64,000 nt of DNA from assembly GCF_014696825.1 (NCBI RefSeq), contig NZ_JACJQU010000006.1, forward strand, positions 232,027 through 296,026, read 5' to 3'. The notes under the pieces are model-generated. The model saw nothing but the letters and a program-made list of their open reading frames with translations. It was not told where the DNA came from and made no database searches. Source of the DNA: Anabaena sphaerica FACHB-251. GTDB taxonomy: Bacteria > Cyanobacteriota > Cyanobacteriia > Cyanobacteriales > Nostocaceae. Numbering within the stretch: the first letter of the stretch is position 1; every line of letters starts with the position of its first letter. Below are positions 47,194-56,543 of the stretch, piece after piece. A program made the position numbers and the translations under genes.

Positions 47194-47223
47194 TGTAGAG
47201 ACGTTTCATCAACCGTCTCTACA
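47194..47223. repeat. TGTAGAGACG...CGTCTCTACA palindrome
   Basis: A 10-bp perfect stem with a 10-base loop, 20 bases after the sucD stop. A short T-run (ATTTTT) lies 5 bases later, so it may terminate transcription. The word TGTAGAGACG is a common dispersed palindrome in Nostocales. Confidence 0.65.
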
Positions 47224-47996
47224 AGGATTTTTGATAACGCACTATTTAAACTGGTTTGATTTTTAATAGATAGTTCTTCCTTATCAAAATCAACTATATC
47301 AGGTTTTGGGGTTGAAGTAAACACTCTTACTTCATTATTTTGGGGACTGGGCAGAAAATCAATAATTACGAATTACCAATTACCAATTACGAATTACCAA
47401 GGGAATAAAATCAAATACCTGACTATCATGATTTGACTTTAGCAGCTTGCTATACTCTGCGTACGCCCACATTAGAGGCATTGCAGAACCTGTTGGTTTT
47501 CCTTAGTGTCAAAATTACTTAACTATATAATATCTATTGTTTAATTTTTTTTTGAGAAGTGCTACTCGTATTCTGGCATTACTTTACAAGTTTGAGGTGG
47601 AGATTGCCTCTAACTATTGGATGAACAAACACTTCTATCGCCAGATATAAGTTTCATCCAATCAAATTTTTATAATTAATTAAATTATATGAAATCATTA
47701 AAATAAGAAAGTGAGAACAGTTGTTGCCAAATAAAAAGTAGGCTTGACCAAAAATTTGGATTTTTTTGATAAAAAAACATATTTAAAGAATGCACCGAAT
47801 CAAAATAAATAAATTATTTTAAATTACTTATGTTCTAAATCAGTCCTACGATAGTATTCTTGGTTTTCTATTTTAGCTAAGAGTAATTAAGAAGACTTTT
47901 GGGGAAAGCAAATTTAAAAGTTAAACGTCATAAGGAATTTTGTTTTGCTCAAAATTAACTTATATTGCAGCGTCTGGCGATCGCCAGAAAAAAGCG
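47224..47996. other. Long AT-rich gap upstream of the oxidase block
   Basis: About 770 bases with no convincing gene. It contains a repeat TTACCAA (47375-47400) and long AT tracts. Regulatory signals for the oxidase genes should be here, but I see no clear NtcA site or promoter. Confidence 0.55.
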
Positions 47997-48491
47997 ATGT
48001 TCGCTCTGCCTCTTAATAGCCAAAATCTCCCTTACCCTGACCCCATACACCCGATTGTTGTCCATTTTGTAATTGCGATGGTGTGTTTTTCATTCATTTG
48101 TGATTTGGTGGGTTATTTCAGCCGCAATCCACGTTTGTTTGAGGTCGGTTTCTGGAATATATTTGTCGCGGCGATCGCTATTTTTGTCGCCATAATCTTT
48201 GGACAGTTTGAAGCAGGTCTGGCACAAGTGTATCCAGCAGTCCAGCCTACACTTAATTTTCACACCGTTATGGGTTGGTCACTTGGGGCGATTATTGCCG
48301 CTGTGACAGCTTGGCGGTTTGTAATTCGCAATCGCAACCCCCTCAAAGTTCCTCCTACATATCTTGGTATTGCTACGTTTTTGATTTGTCTGGTGTTCTT
48401 GCAGGTATATCTTGGCAGCAAATTATTTTGGGTATACGGGTTGCACGTCAAGCCTGTCGTTGAAGCGATGAAGCAGGGAGCTTCTCCATGA
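47997..48491 (+). CDS. DUF2231 membrane protein, first copy, 164 aa
   Basis: Four membrane helices of the DUF2231 type: MFALPLNSQNLPYPDPIHPI, VVHFVIAMVCFSFICDLVGY, FWNIFVAAIAIFVAIIFGQF, FHTVMGWSLGAIIAAVTAWR, and FLICLVFLQVYLGSKLFWVY. The HPIVVHF and FHTVMGW His residues suggest a heme or quinone site but this is inference. ATG 47997 is chosen; a longer in-frame start (47940) is possible and follows AAGGAA. It overlaps the next gene by ATGA and opens the oxidase operon. Confidence 0.82.
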   Translation: MFALPLNSQNLPYPDPIHPIVVHFVIAMVCFSFICDLVGYFSRNPRLFEVGFWNIFVAAIAIFVAIIFGQFEAGLAQVYPAVQPTLNFHTVMGWSLGAIIAAVTAWRFVIRNRNPLKVPPTYLGIATFLICLVFLQVYLGSKLFWVYGLHVKPVVEAMKQGASP

Positions 48492-49093
48492 ACTCGCAGC
48501 TAATTGACTCTTTAGGATTGAGGTTAGGTGCTAACGCACTACCCTACGAAATTCCCATGCACCCGCAATTCGTTCATTTGACATTGGGTTTGTTTATTAT
48601 CGGTATTTTATTTGACATAGCAGGAGCTATTTTCTCCAGAGAACGACCAATCTTCAAATTTTTGGGTCTTCCCGCCATCCGTTCTGGTTTCTTCGATGTT
48701 GGCTGGTACAACCTTTTGGGGGCGGCTGTTGTGACATTTTTCACTGTCGCATTTGGTTTTTTCGAGCTACTGCTGGCAAATCCACAAGTTAATTACAAGA
48801 GTGATTGGGGGTTGAGTGCCTCTTGGACAATGCTTTTGCATGGTTTGGGTGGCGTTTTGTTGCTGGGGGTCATCGTTGCCATGACTGTGTGGAGATGTTT
48901 ACAACGCTACCACTGGCGCAAGGATGCTTCCAGACAAGTGCAGTGGAGTTATTTGTTAGTAGGCATTCTGACGCTCGGTATTTTGTATGTCCACGGAACT
49001 TTAGGAGCGCAATTGGGAGAGGAGTTTGGTATTCACGTTACAGCGGCTAAGTTACTTCAAGAAGGTACAAACCCAAATTTGCTGCTCAAATAA
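48488..49093 (+). CDS. DUF2231 membrane protein, second copy, 201 aa
   Basis: Paralogue of the preceding protein, with the same pattern: EIPMHPQFVHLTLGLFIIGI, FFDVGWYNLLGAAVVTFFTV, WTMLLHGLGGVLLLGVIVAM, LLVGILTLGILYVHGTLGAQ. The His in MHPQFVHL and LLHGLG correspond to those of copy one. The 4-base overlap means coupled translation. Together with the oxidase genes downstream, this arrangement is known from cyanobacterial alternative terminal oxidase operons, as I recall. Confidence 0.82.
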   Translation: MNSQLIDSLGLRLGANALPYEIPMHPQFVHLTLGLFIIGILFDIAGAIFSRERPIFKFLGLPAIRSGFFDVGWYNLLGAAVVTFFTVAFGFFELLLANPQVNYKSDWGLSASWTMLLHGLGGVLLLGVIVAMTVWRCLQRYHWRKDASRQVQWSYLLVGILTLGILYVHGTLGAQLGEEFGIHVTAAKLLQEGTNPNLLLK

Positions 49094-49117
49094 TTAAACG
49101 AGAAGCATTCTGAGTTT

Positions 49118-50026
49118 ATGGTTAGATTTTGGGAATATTTACTAATAGCTGGTTTGATTGCAGTGCTGCTCGTTGTCAGCCATTGGATTGGGCAGCAAGC
49201 TTATGCTTGGATGCCTCTTGAAGCTACAGCAGAAGCACAAAAAGTAGATGATTTGTTTAGCTTCTTAGTTTCAATCGGAGCATTTATTATCCTTGGGCTT
49301 GTAGCCATGATGGTGTACTCGATACTTTTCTTTCGCGCACCCAAATATGACTACAGCGAAGGACACCCATCTAGAGGCGATCTCAAGCTAGAAATTTTAT
49401 GGACGGCGATTCCAACTTTGCTAGTTTTGTGGATTGCATTCCAAGGCTTCAATATTTATCAGCAATTAGATGTTCTAGGTCTGAGGCAAATCGTACATTT
49501 ACATACACCCCTAGAATCACAACCAGCCTACGCCATAGCGACTGGTGAGAAACCTAAACCAGCTGCTGAGACTATTGAGGTCTTCGTAAAGCAGTGGGAC
49601 TGGTCTTTCCGTTATCCAAATAATGTTACCAGCAATGAATTACACCTGCCTGTAAATCTTCGTACTCGCCTCAATATGCACGCTAAGGATGTACTCCACA
49701 GTTTTTATGTCCCTGAATTCCGTTTACAGCAGTATATTGTCCCTGGACGGGATATTGACCTCGTAGTTACACCCACTCGCACAGGGAAATACAAGCTAAA
49801 AGATGCTCTATTTAGTGGTACTTACTTTGCTTTGATGGATGCCAATGTACAGGTTGAATCCCTTGAGCAATATAACCAGTGGCTGACCACAGCGGAACAA
49901 GAACCAACAACCATCAAAAATCAGGCAGTAGCTGAGTATACCCAACCGCCAAAAACATTGTTCAAGAGTGGCTGGTACACTGTCGCACCTAATCAAACGG
50001 CAATCGCACAGAACGCAGTGCCGTAG
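49118..50026 (+). CDS. coxB: Heme-copper oxidase subunit II lacking the CuA site, 302 aa
   Basis: Two N-terminal membrane helices (about 8-26 and 48-71) and a periplasmic cupredoxin domain. The canonical CuA pattern TGxYxGxCxExCGxxHxxM aligns to residues 222-240: Cys becomes Asp229, Glu becomes Leu231, Cys becomes Ser233, His becomes Phe237; only Met240 and the earlier His194 (DVLHSF) remain. So electrons cannot come from cytochrome c through CuA. This is the hallmark of quinol-type oxidases and of the cyanobacterial alternative respiratory terminal oxidase (ARTO). KQWDWSFRYP is the conserved aromatic loop. Confidence 0.92.
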   Translation: MVRFWEYLLIAGLIAVLLVVSHWIGQQAYAWMPLEATAEAQKVDDLFSFLVSIGAFIILGLVAMMVYSILFFRAPKYDYSEGHPSRGDLKLEILWTAIPTLLVLWIAFQGFNIYQQLDVLGLRQIVHLHTPLESQPAYAIATGEKPKPAAETIEVFVKQWDWSFRYPNNVTSNELHLPVNLRTRLNMHAKDVLHSFYVPEFRLQQYIVPGRDIDLVVTPTRTGKYKLKDALFSGTYFALMDANVQVESLEQYNQWLTTAEQEPTTIKNQAVAEYTQPPKTLFKSGWYTVAPNQTAIAQNAVP

Positions 50027-50085
50027 GCAATACTCCAAAGGAGCGATCGCCAAGGAAAGAATAGTAATGAATAAAACATGATTTT

Positions 50086-51756
50086 ATGGAAAGTATCACT
50101 AGAGATCAAGATTCCCCAACATCTCAGAACGAGCCTGAGAATAAATGGCGACGATACTTCAGCTTCAGCACTGACCATAAGGTGATCGGTGTTCAGTACA
50201 TGGTGATGTCTTTCTTGTTCTTTTTGGTTGGCGGACTGTTAGCGATGCTCATCCGTGCCGAACTAATTACACCTGCATCAAATGTGGTAGATCGTCCCCT
50301 TTACAACGGCTTGTTCACCTTGCACGGGACAATCATGATTTTTCTATGGATTATCCCTTTCAATGCAGGTATCTCTAACTACTTAGTACCGCTGATGTTG
50401 GGAGCGCGGGATATGGCGTTTCCTCTACTCAACGCCATCTCTTTTTGGATGATTCCACCAGGAGGCATTTTATTACTATCTAGCTTCTTACTACCCAATG
50501 GTACGGCGCAGTCTGGCTGGTGGTCTTATCCACCAATTAGTCTGCAAATTCCTCCTGGTCAGCCAATAAATGGTGAATTTATTTGGATTGTTAGTTTAGT
50601 CATCATCGGCATTTCTTCAATTATAGGGGCTGTTAACTTCGTAACTACCATCTTTTGGATGCGCGCCCCAGGAATGACCTTTTTCCGAATGCCTGTGTTT
50701 GTTTGGTCAGTTCTCAGCGCCCAGTTGTTGCAGCTAGTTAATTTACCTTCCCTCACAGGTGCATTGATCCTGCTGTTATTTGATCTCAGTTTGGGAACGC
50801 AATTCTTCAAACCTTTAGAGAATGGCGACCCTATCATTTACCAGCACCTATTCTGGTTCTACTCCCACCCCGCAGTTTACATCATGGCGCTACCAGCCTT
50901 TGGTATATTTGCGGAGGTTCTGCCTGCCTTTTCCCGTAACCCTCTGTTTGGCTATCGGTCATTAGCTGTTGCTTCTTTAGGCATTGTTGTAGTCAGCATT
51001 TTCGTTTGGGTACATCATATGTTCACTAGTGCTACCCCTAGCTGGATGCGGATGTTATTTATGGTGACATCAATGCTCGTTGCCGTGCCTACCGGTGTCA
51101 AGGCATTTGGTTGGACTGCTACAATTTGGAAGAGTAAGCTGCACTTAGAGACACCCATGCTGTTCGCGATGGGAGGTGCAGCCATGTTTCTGCTTGGTGG
51201 TGTTACTGGCGTGATGTTAGCAGCAGTACCGTTTGATATTCACGTCCACAATACTTACTTTATAGTTGGACACTTCCACTACATTGTCTTTAACACCATC
51301 ACGATGGCAATTTTTGCCGCCATTTACTTTTGGTTTCCGAAGATTACCGGACGAATGTACGCCGAAGGCTGGGGTAAATTACATTTTTGGTTAACCTTTA
51401 TTGGTGCTAACCTCACGTTCTTCCCCATGCTGCCACTAGGTTTACAGGGAATGGTACGCCGAATTTCCTCCTACGACCCACGCTATCAGGGCTGGAATGT
51501 CGTTGCTAGTCTAGGCGGCTTCTTGCTGGGAGTATCTATATTGCCCTTTATTGCCAATATAGTGGGTTCATTGCTATACGGAACAAGGGCAGTTAACAAT
51601 CCTTGGCACGCCACAGGACTGGAATGGACAACCACTTCACCACCACCGCAAGATAACTTTGAACAAATTCCAGTTGTGAAAAGACCCCCTTACGATTATG
51701 GTGATCCCAAATATTCAGTGATAGAACCTCCCGACTATCATCAGCAAGAAAATTAA
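50086..51756 (+). CDS. coxA: Heme-copper oxidase subunit I, 556 aa
   Basis: Catalytic subunit that reduces O2 to water, with 12 membrane helices. Low-spin heme His in LFTLHGTIMIF; CuB His and cross-linking Tyr in YSHPAVYIM; two further CuB His in VWVHHMFT; heme ligands in IVGHFHYIV; K-channel Lys in TGVKAFGW; the D-channel region NYLVPLMLGARDMAFPLLN. All key residues are present. It belongs with subunits II (before) and III (after), giving a complete oxidase. Start ATG 50086. Confidence 0.95.
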   Translation: MESITRDQDSPTSQNEPENKWRRYFSFSTDHKVIGVQYMVMSFLFFLVGGLLAMLIRAELITPASNVVDRPLYNGLFTLHGTIMIFLWIIPFNAGISNYLVPLMLGARDMAFPLLNAISFWMIPPGGILLLSSFLLPNGTAQSGWWSYPPISLQIPPGQPINGEFIWIVSLVIIGISSIIGAVNFVTTIFWMRAPGMTFFRMPVFVWSVLSAQLLQLVNLPSLTGALILLLFDLSLGTQFFKPLENGDPIIYQHLFWFYSHPAVYIMALPAFGIFAEVLPAFSRNPLFGYRSLAVASLGIVVVSIFVWVHHMFTSATPSWMRMLFMVTSMLVAVPTGVKAFGWTATIWKSKLHLETPMLFAMGGAAMFLLGGVTGVMLAAVPFDIHVHNTYFIVGHFHYIVFNTITMAIFAAIYFWFPKITGRMYAEGWGKLHFWLTFIGANLTFFPMLPLGLQGMVRRISSYDPRYQGWNVVASLGGFLLGVSILPFIANIVGSLLYGTRAVNNPWHATGLEWTTTSPPPQDNFEQIPVVKRPPYDYGDPKYSVIEPPDYHQQEN

Positions 51757-51787
51757 TAGCCTTCCCAGTCCCCAGTCCCCAGAACCT

Positions 51788-52450
51788 ATGAACCGTGGCG
51801 TAATTCATGTAGATGAGAGTCCAATTCCTTTGGAACGGTGGCGGCGATACCTACCAACTTGGCTAAAGCGTTTCCTCCCAATCCGTGGTGGACGTGCTGA
51901 AGACCATCATGGTAAAGGTATGTTCGGGTTTACCGTGTTCCTGCTGTCGGAAAGCATAGTTTTTTTGAGTTTTATCTTTACTTATGTTGCCCTGCGATTG
52001 ACACATTCACAAAATTGGCTATCACCTGGTATTTCGGGTCCAGAATTGTCTACTTTTGTGATTATTAGCACGGTGGTGTTACTGTCCAGTAGCTTTGTCA
52101 TTCAACGGGCTGAAAATGCTCTCCAGCGTAATCAGATCAATAAATTTCGTTGGCTTTGGTTGATGACAATTTGCATGGGAACTTATTTCTTAATCGGTCA
52201 AGGAATTGAATGGAGCAACCTTGATTTTGGGTTAAGCACAGGATTAGTTGGTTCTACATTTTATGTATTAACAGGTTTCCACGGTCTGCACGTTCTTGCG
52301 GGTGTGATTTTTCAGATTATTATGCTTGTCCGTTCCTTCATTCCAGACAATTACAACAAAGGTCATTTTGGTGCAAGTGCAACCACTTTATTTTGGCATT
52401 TTGTTGATATAGTTTGGGTCTTCTTATTTTCGCTTCTCTATCTTTGGTAA
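51788..52450 (+). CDS. coxC: Heme-copper oxidase subunit III, 220 aa
   Basis: Membrane protein of the oxidase core with five to six helices. GMFGFTVFLLSESIVFLSFI is the first helix, with the conserved Glu; GSTFYVLTGFHGLHVLAGVI and LFWHFVDIVWVFLFSLLYLW are family signatures. It has a long charged N-terminus (WRRYLPTWLKRFLPIRGGRA). A short CCCAGTC repeat (51766-51782) separates it from subunit I. Confidence 0.92.
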   Translation: MNRGVIHVDESPIPLERWRRYLPTWLKRFLPIRGGRAEDHHGKGMFGFTVFLLSESIVFLSFIFTYVALRLTHSQNWLSPGISGPELSTFVIISTVVLLSSSFVIQRAENALQRNQINKFRWLWLMTICMGTYFLIGQGIEWSNLDFGLSTGLVGSTFYVLTGFHGLHVLAGVIFQIIMLVRSFIPDNYNKGHFGASATTLFWHFVDIVWVFLFSLLYLW

Positions 52451-52495
52451 ACATAATAATATTCAGAAATTAGCATTATTTTTAGGAGTAATTTT

Positions 52496-52735
52496 ATGAA
52501 GTCATTAGCACAAGAATTACCATCTCCAAGCACAATTCAAGAAACTCCAATACCTAATAAAAACCAAGACCCACTCATTGCACACGGTTTACAAAAAGAG
52601 CAGTATGTTGGCATTGTCGGACTATTGATAGCTCTGGTTGCAGCTGTAGGATTTTTTAGCCGCAGGTTTGAATATGCTATTTTATTCGCTCTTGTTCTTA
52701 GTGCTATTATTATTGCTTTCTTCTTATTTGTATAG
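52496..52735 (+). CDS. Small membrane protein of the oxidase block, 79 aa
   Basis: A hydrophilic Pro/Gln-rich N-terminus, then two membrane helices, YVGIVGLLIALVAAVGFFS and FEYAILFALVLSAIIIAFFL. Size and position suggest a small accessory subunit like a cytochrome oxidase subunit IV, but I do not recognise a family. TTAGGAGTAATTTT gives a good ribosome site before ATG 52496. A hairpin overlaps its stop codon. Confidence 0.75.
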   Translation: MKSLAQELPSPSTIQETPIPNKNQDPLIAHGLQKEQYVGIVGLLIALVAAVGFFSRRFEYAILFALVLSAIIIAFFLFV

Positions 52736-52757
52736 CAAATTAGTCATTTGCTATTTT
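52733..52757 (+). terminator. Terminator-like hairpin overlapping the stop codon
   Basis: TAGCAAAT and ATTTGCTA form an 8-bp stem around TAGTC, followed by TTTT. The stem starts on the TAG stop of the 79-aa gene. It separates the oxidase genes from the dehydrogenase gene and may reduce, not abolish, read-through. Confidence 0.65.
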
Positions 52758-52847
52758 CCTTTATCCATCTATTCCTATGTGCTTCTGCGTTTTTCCCTAA
52801 TAATAATAAATCCAAATCTGTAAAAATTTCACGCTTGGAGAGTTTTT

Positions 52848-54212
52848 ATGAACAGCCCAGTTTATCAAACTGTGATCGTCGGGGGTGGTTTTACTGGTCT
52901 ATTTACAGCCTTACACTTAGCTCACGAACACTATCCTCGCTCTGTGATCTTGATTGATAAAAATGAACGCTTTTGTTTTAAGCCATTACTTTATGAATAT
53001 TTCGATGGCGAAATGGATAGCTTTCAAGTAGTACCGCACTTTTCGGAATTACTTAAAGGTAGTGGTGTCATCTTTGTTCAAGATACAGTTCAGTCAATAG
53101 ACCTGCATCAACGGCAAGTCGAATTGGCTTCTGGGAATTCCTACAAATACAGTAACTTAGTATTAGCTTTGGGTAGCGTTACTGGCTATCATCACGTTGA
53201 GGGTGCGAATGTTAATGCCTTTCCTTTTTGGACACAAGCTGATGCGATCGCTCTTGACCGACATTTACGTGACTGTTTACAAAAAGCCATCCAAACGGAA
53301 GATGTAGAACAACGCCGCAAATTATTAACAGTAGTGGTAGTTGGTGGTGGTGCTTCCGGTGTGGAAATGGCAGCAACTTTAGCTGATTTTCTCCCACATT
53401 GGTATGGCGCTTTAGGCGGTAATTCGGCGGAAATCCGGGTCATTCTTCTCAATCATGGTCAAAAAATTCTCGATGGCGATATTAACGATCCGTTGCGTCC
53501 AATCGCTGAGACAGAATTGCAAAAACGGACTGTAAAAATTGCAATTATTAAGGAAGCAGAAGCAACTGCTGTTCACCCTCATGCCATTGAATATAAGCGC
53601 AATAATGAAGTTACAACATTGCCGACGCATACCACAATTTGGACGGCTGGAACTTCTACCCATCCCCTAATTCAAGACTTACCAATTCCGCAAGAACATC
53701 GGGATCATCATAATCGTCCTCTAGTCACTCCCACGATGCAATTGCTCGACTTTCCAGAAGTTTTTGCGGGTGGTGATTGTGCAGCAGTTCAGGATAATTC
53801 GCTACCACCTACAGCCCAAGTTGCTTATCAAGAGGGAGCAAATATTGCTCGGAATTTGAAAGCCCTTGCTCTAGGAGAAGACTGCAAACCATCTCAGGTT
53901 GACATCCGGGGAACTCTGTTGAAGTTGGGGGTAAATGATGCTGCTGCTAACTTGTTCAATGTTTTTGAAGTTGCAGGCGAACCCGCGCATTTAATCCGTC
54001 AAGGGACTTATTTAACGCTATTACCAACACCAATTCATGATTTTAAAGCTACTACAGAATGGCTCGATGAAGAGGTATTTCATCATCATCTCGACTCTCA
54101 CGATGTAGGCCAAAAAGTTGTGCAGGCGGTTGAATTGGTTGGTGCTGGAGTCGTTGGTGTTTTAGTGGCGAGAAAACTATTAAAAATGTTGGGTGATGAG
54201 GAGAAGAGGTAA
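52848..54212 (+). CDS. Type II NADH dehydrogenase-like flavoprotein, 454 aa
   Basis: FAD-containing NDH-2: oxidises NAD(P)H and reduces quinone without pumping protons. FAD fold TVIVGGGFTGLFTALHLA, NADH fold LTVVVVGGGASGVEMAATLA, and C-terminal FAD motif EVFAGGDCAAVQDN. The C-terminus has a hydrophobic amphipathic stretch (VGQKVVQAVELVGAGVVGVL) that could bind the membrane. GGAGAG lies 10 bases before ATG 52848. Its place directly after a quinol-type oxidase suggests a matched pair. Confidence 0.9.
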   Translation: MNSPVYQTVIVGGGFTGLFTALHLAHEHYPRSVILIDKNERFCFKPLLYEYFDGEMDSFQVVPHFSELLKGSGVIFVQDTVQSIDLHQRQVELASGNSYKYSNLVLALGSVTGYHHVEGANVNAFPFWTQADAIALDRHLRDCLQKAIQTEDVEQRRKLLTVVVVGGGASGVEMAATLADFLPHWYGALGGNSAEIRVILLNHGQKILDGDINDPLRPIAETELQKRTVKIAIIKEAEATAVHPHAIEYKRNNEVTTLPTHTTIWTAGTSTHPLIQDLPIPQEHRDHHNRPLVTPTMQLLDFPEVFAGGDCAAVQDNSLPPTAQVAYQEGANIARNLKALALGEDCKPSQVDIRGTLLKLGVNDAAANLFNVFEVAGEPAHLIRQGTYLTLLPTPIHDFKATTEWLDEEVFHHHLDSHDVGQKVVQAVELVGAGVVGVLVARKLLKMLGDEEKR

Positions 54213-54215
54213 TAT

Positions 54216-54370
54216 AGCTGTAGCCAGATTAATTAGGACGCTTGCTTCACGTAAATTGTCCGATGTAGATAAAAGCTTGCGAACCTTACTTTTCAAAGTC
54301 GCCCAACACTTTTCAATCCGCCATCTATTAGCTGGTTTCACTGTGATGAATGACAATAAGTAAGTGGGCG
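54216..54370 (-). pseudogene. IS630-type transposase C-terminal remnant
   Basis: On the minus strand a frame reads TYLLSFITVKPANRWRIEKC, then WATLKSKVRKLLSTSDNLRE and ASVLINLATAI. IEKCWATLKSKVRK is the C-terminal region of DDE transposases of the IS630 group, where the last acidic residue lies. No start or upstream domain is present. A decayed insertion behind the dehydrogenase gene. Confidence 0.6.
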
Positions 54371-54392
54371 TTAAAAATTGTCGTTATGACAA

Positions 54393-54425
54393 GGGAACAG
54401 GGAACAGGGAACGGGGAACGGGGAA
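54393..54425. repeat. Heptamer array GGGAACA/GGGGAAC
   Basis: About four to five units of GGGAACA and GGGAACG. A second short TTACCAA array lies at 54528-54550 next to the stop of the TPR gene. Confidence 0.8.
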
Positions 54426-54546
54426 GAGGGTTTTGGTGAATTTACTTTTTATTACATACTTCGGTTTTTTCCCGCCGACTTACTTAGATGGCAATATTTG
54501 TCTATGGATGGGGCGAAGTTTTACAATACCAATTACCAATTACCAA

Positions 54547-56415
54547 TTACCCATGATGATATTTTTCCAATAATTCAGGAATATAATCATAACCATCTAC
54601 ACCGATAACGGAAATCATTTTAGGGCGATTTTGTTGCAGCAATACTTGGAATTTGTCTGCCCCTAATTGTCCTTTGATTATTGTCAATAAACCTGCGGGT
54701 TGTCGCCACTCTTGGGAAGAAATTTGCTCTAATAGATACATTCCCAGGCTACCAGTATAAATAGTTTTTTCAACATTTTGCAGGTGATAATAAGCTTCTG
54801 CTAAATAGGCTAAATTTCGACCTTGAGTATATAAATCTCCAGAAACTTGTGCGGTTTTAAAACCAACTTCCAGATATTTAATAGCAGTTTCATATTGTGC
54901 AGTAACTAAATAAGCAATACCTAAGCTGCTAAAACATAAAGATTGAGTTTGAAGATCACCTAATTTTTCTGCTAACTTTAAACCTTGTTCTAGATAATTA
55001 ATTGCAGATTCATAAACTTCTGGTTCGATGTTTTCTAATTGCTGTGCTTGCATAACTTCGCTGTAACCTAAATTTACCAGCGCGTTAGTTTCTCCGGTTT
55101 TGTCACCTGCTTGTCTACTTAATATTAATGCTCTTTGACTATTGTTAATTGCTTCGGCATAATTTTTTTCTTGAACATAAGTACGACTGAGGTGGTTAAG
55201 ATTAGCGATTTCACAAGGTCTATCTTTGGCATTTCTGGCTATTTCTAAAGCTTGTTGATGAAAATTGATTGAGCGCGGATAATTGCCTAAAGCACGTTGA
55301 GAATAACCCAATAATGTTAAAATTCTGGCTTTTTCTTGGGTTCCTTCCGCAGAACGCAGCGGTTCATCTAAATAATCAAGTGTATCCCGTAAATAACTAC
55401 CAGAAAAGGAAGCAAAAATCCCACCATAGAGGGGAAAATAAGGACGTTGAGCAAAAGTTCGCAGAATTTGCAGCATTATTTGTGAAGCTGCATTGCTATA
55501 TATTACTGCTTGGGTTTGAAAACCGTTTGCTAATTGACTCCAAATAACTGCAAAGGTTAAAAATGTGGAAATGGATAATTTGGGGCCTGCTTGAATATCA
55601 TAAGCTTGTTGATCAAACCAGGTAACTAAACCTCGTTGTAAGAATTGTAAAACAATTGCTAATTCTACCCAATTGCTGAGGGTAATGTTCGGTTGTTTTT
55701 GGGTAAATTCAATTGCAGATTGTTCTATTGCTAAAGTCTGAAAAAATGATTGTGGTATTTCGCTTTTGACTAATTTTGCCCAACTGGCCCAAGGTCCTCT
55801 TTCTCCAGGTACTCCACCAAATCCTAGAGAACCTTTTTGTTCATACATCCAACTGAGTAGGTTTTCTTGGATGCGTTGCCAAGAAGCGATCCCCTGAGTC
55901 ATGCCTGTGGATATCTGCATTAAATCAGAGTTAGCTGCACCAAATTGTTGTAAAGATTTGGCTAGTTGTTGTAGTTGGGATAAATTTAGGGGATATTTTT
56001 GATTAGGATCGGTGTAGCGCAGTAATACAGCTAAACGTTCATCATTACTGGCAATGGTAATTTCCCGTACTGCTAAAGCTATGGCTTCTGTGGCTTTGTT
56101 TTGTTCTTGCCAGCGTTGCCATTGAGTTTGAATGGTTTTAATGGCTCTTAAACTGCGTGTGGCTTTGGATTTCTTGAGTTCGTCTTTTTCGCTATCTACT
56201 TGTGTTTGCAGGGTTGTCAAGCGATCGCTCAATGCTAACTCAAACACTTCTCCCGTACCAGAAGCGATGCTTTTGAGTAATATTTGATATACCTGCTCTA
56301 CAGAGCTAATTTTGCCCTTGAGGGTGGTTTCGACTATTTCATCAATTAATGCGAGGTAGCGATCCTGCAAAGGTAGGGATTCAGACACTTTAGATAATAA
56401 GGAATATAACAACAA
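54547..56415 (-). CDS. TPR-repeat protein, 622 aa
   Basis: The N-terminal 330 residues are helical and unrecognised (SLPLQDRYLALIDEIVETTL, WASWAKLVKSEIPQSFFQTL). From about 340 there are six or seven TPR units (YPRSINFHQQALEIARNAKD, ALVNLGYSEVMQAQQLE, YLEQGLKLAEKLGDLQTQSL). It ends ISVIGVDGYDYIPELLEKYH. No signal peptide or catalytic motif. It looks like a conserved cyanobacterial scaffold protein. Divergent from padR; the 220 bases between hold two hairpins. Confidence 0.75.
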   Translation of the reverse strand: MLLYSLLSKVSESLPLQDRYLALIDEIVETTLKGKISSVEQVYQILLKSIASGTGEVFELALSDRLTTLQTQVDSEKDELKKSKATRSLRAIKTIQTQWQRWQEQNKATEAIALAVREITIASNDERLAVLLRYTDPNQKYPLNLSQLQQLAKSLQQFGAANSDLMQISTGMTQGIASWQRIQENLLSWMYEQKGSLGFGGVPGERGPWASWAKLVKSEIPQSFFQTLAIEQSAIEFTQKQPNITLSNWVELAIVLQFLQRGLVTWFDQQAYDIQAGPKLSISTFLTFAVIWSQLANGFQTQAVIYSNAASQIMLQILRTFAQRPYFPLYGGIFASFSGSYLRDTLDYLDEPLRSAEGTQEKARILTLLGYSQRALGNYPRSINFHQQALEIARNAKDRPCEIANLNHLSRTYVQEKNYAEAINNSQRALILSRQAGDKTGETNALVNLGYSEVMQAQQLENIEPEVYESAINYLEQGLKLAEKLGDLQTQSLCFSSLGIAYLVTAQYETAIKYLEVGFKTAQVSGDLYTQGRNLAYLAEAYYHLQNVEKTIYTGSLGMYLLEQISSQEWRQPAGLLTIIKGQLGADKFQVLLQQNRPKMISVIGVDGYDYIPELLEKYHHG

Positions 56416-56543
56416 TCCTTATTTTATCTCAATCCCCCAAATCCCTTACCTCTTCTAGAAGCTGAGAGTTTGAAGCAAATTTTTTACCCCTACCTCTTGG
56501 CAATTATCAAATTTATAAGATACACTCATTTTTAGATAAAAGC

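Noticed and set aside
47568..47582. NtcA-like site GTA...TAC upstream of the oxidase block
   Set aside because: The spacer is nine bases, not eight, and no -10 box is suitably placed.
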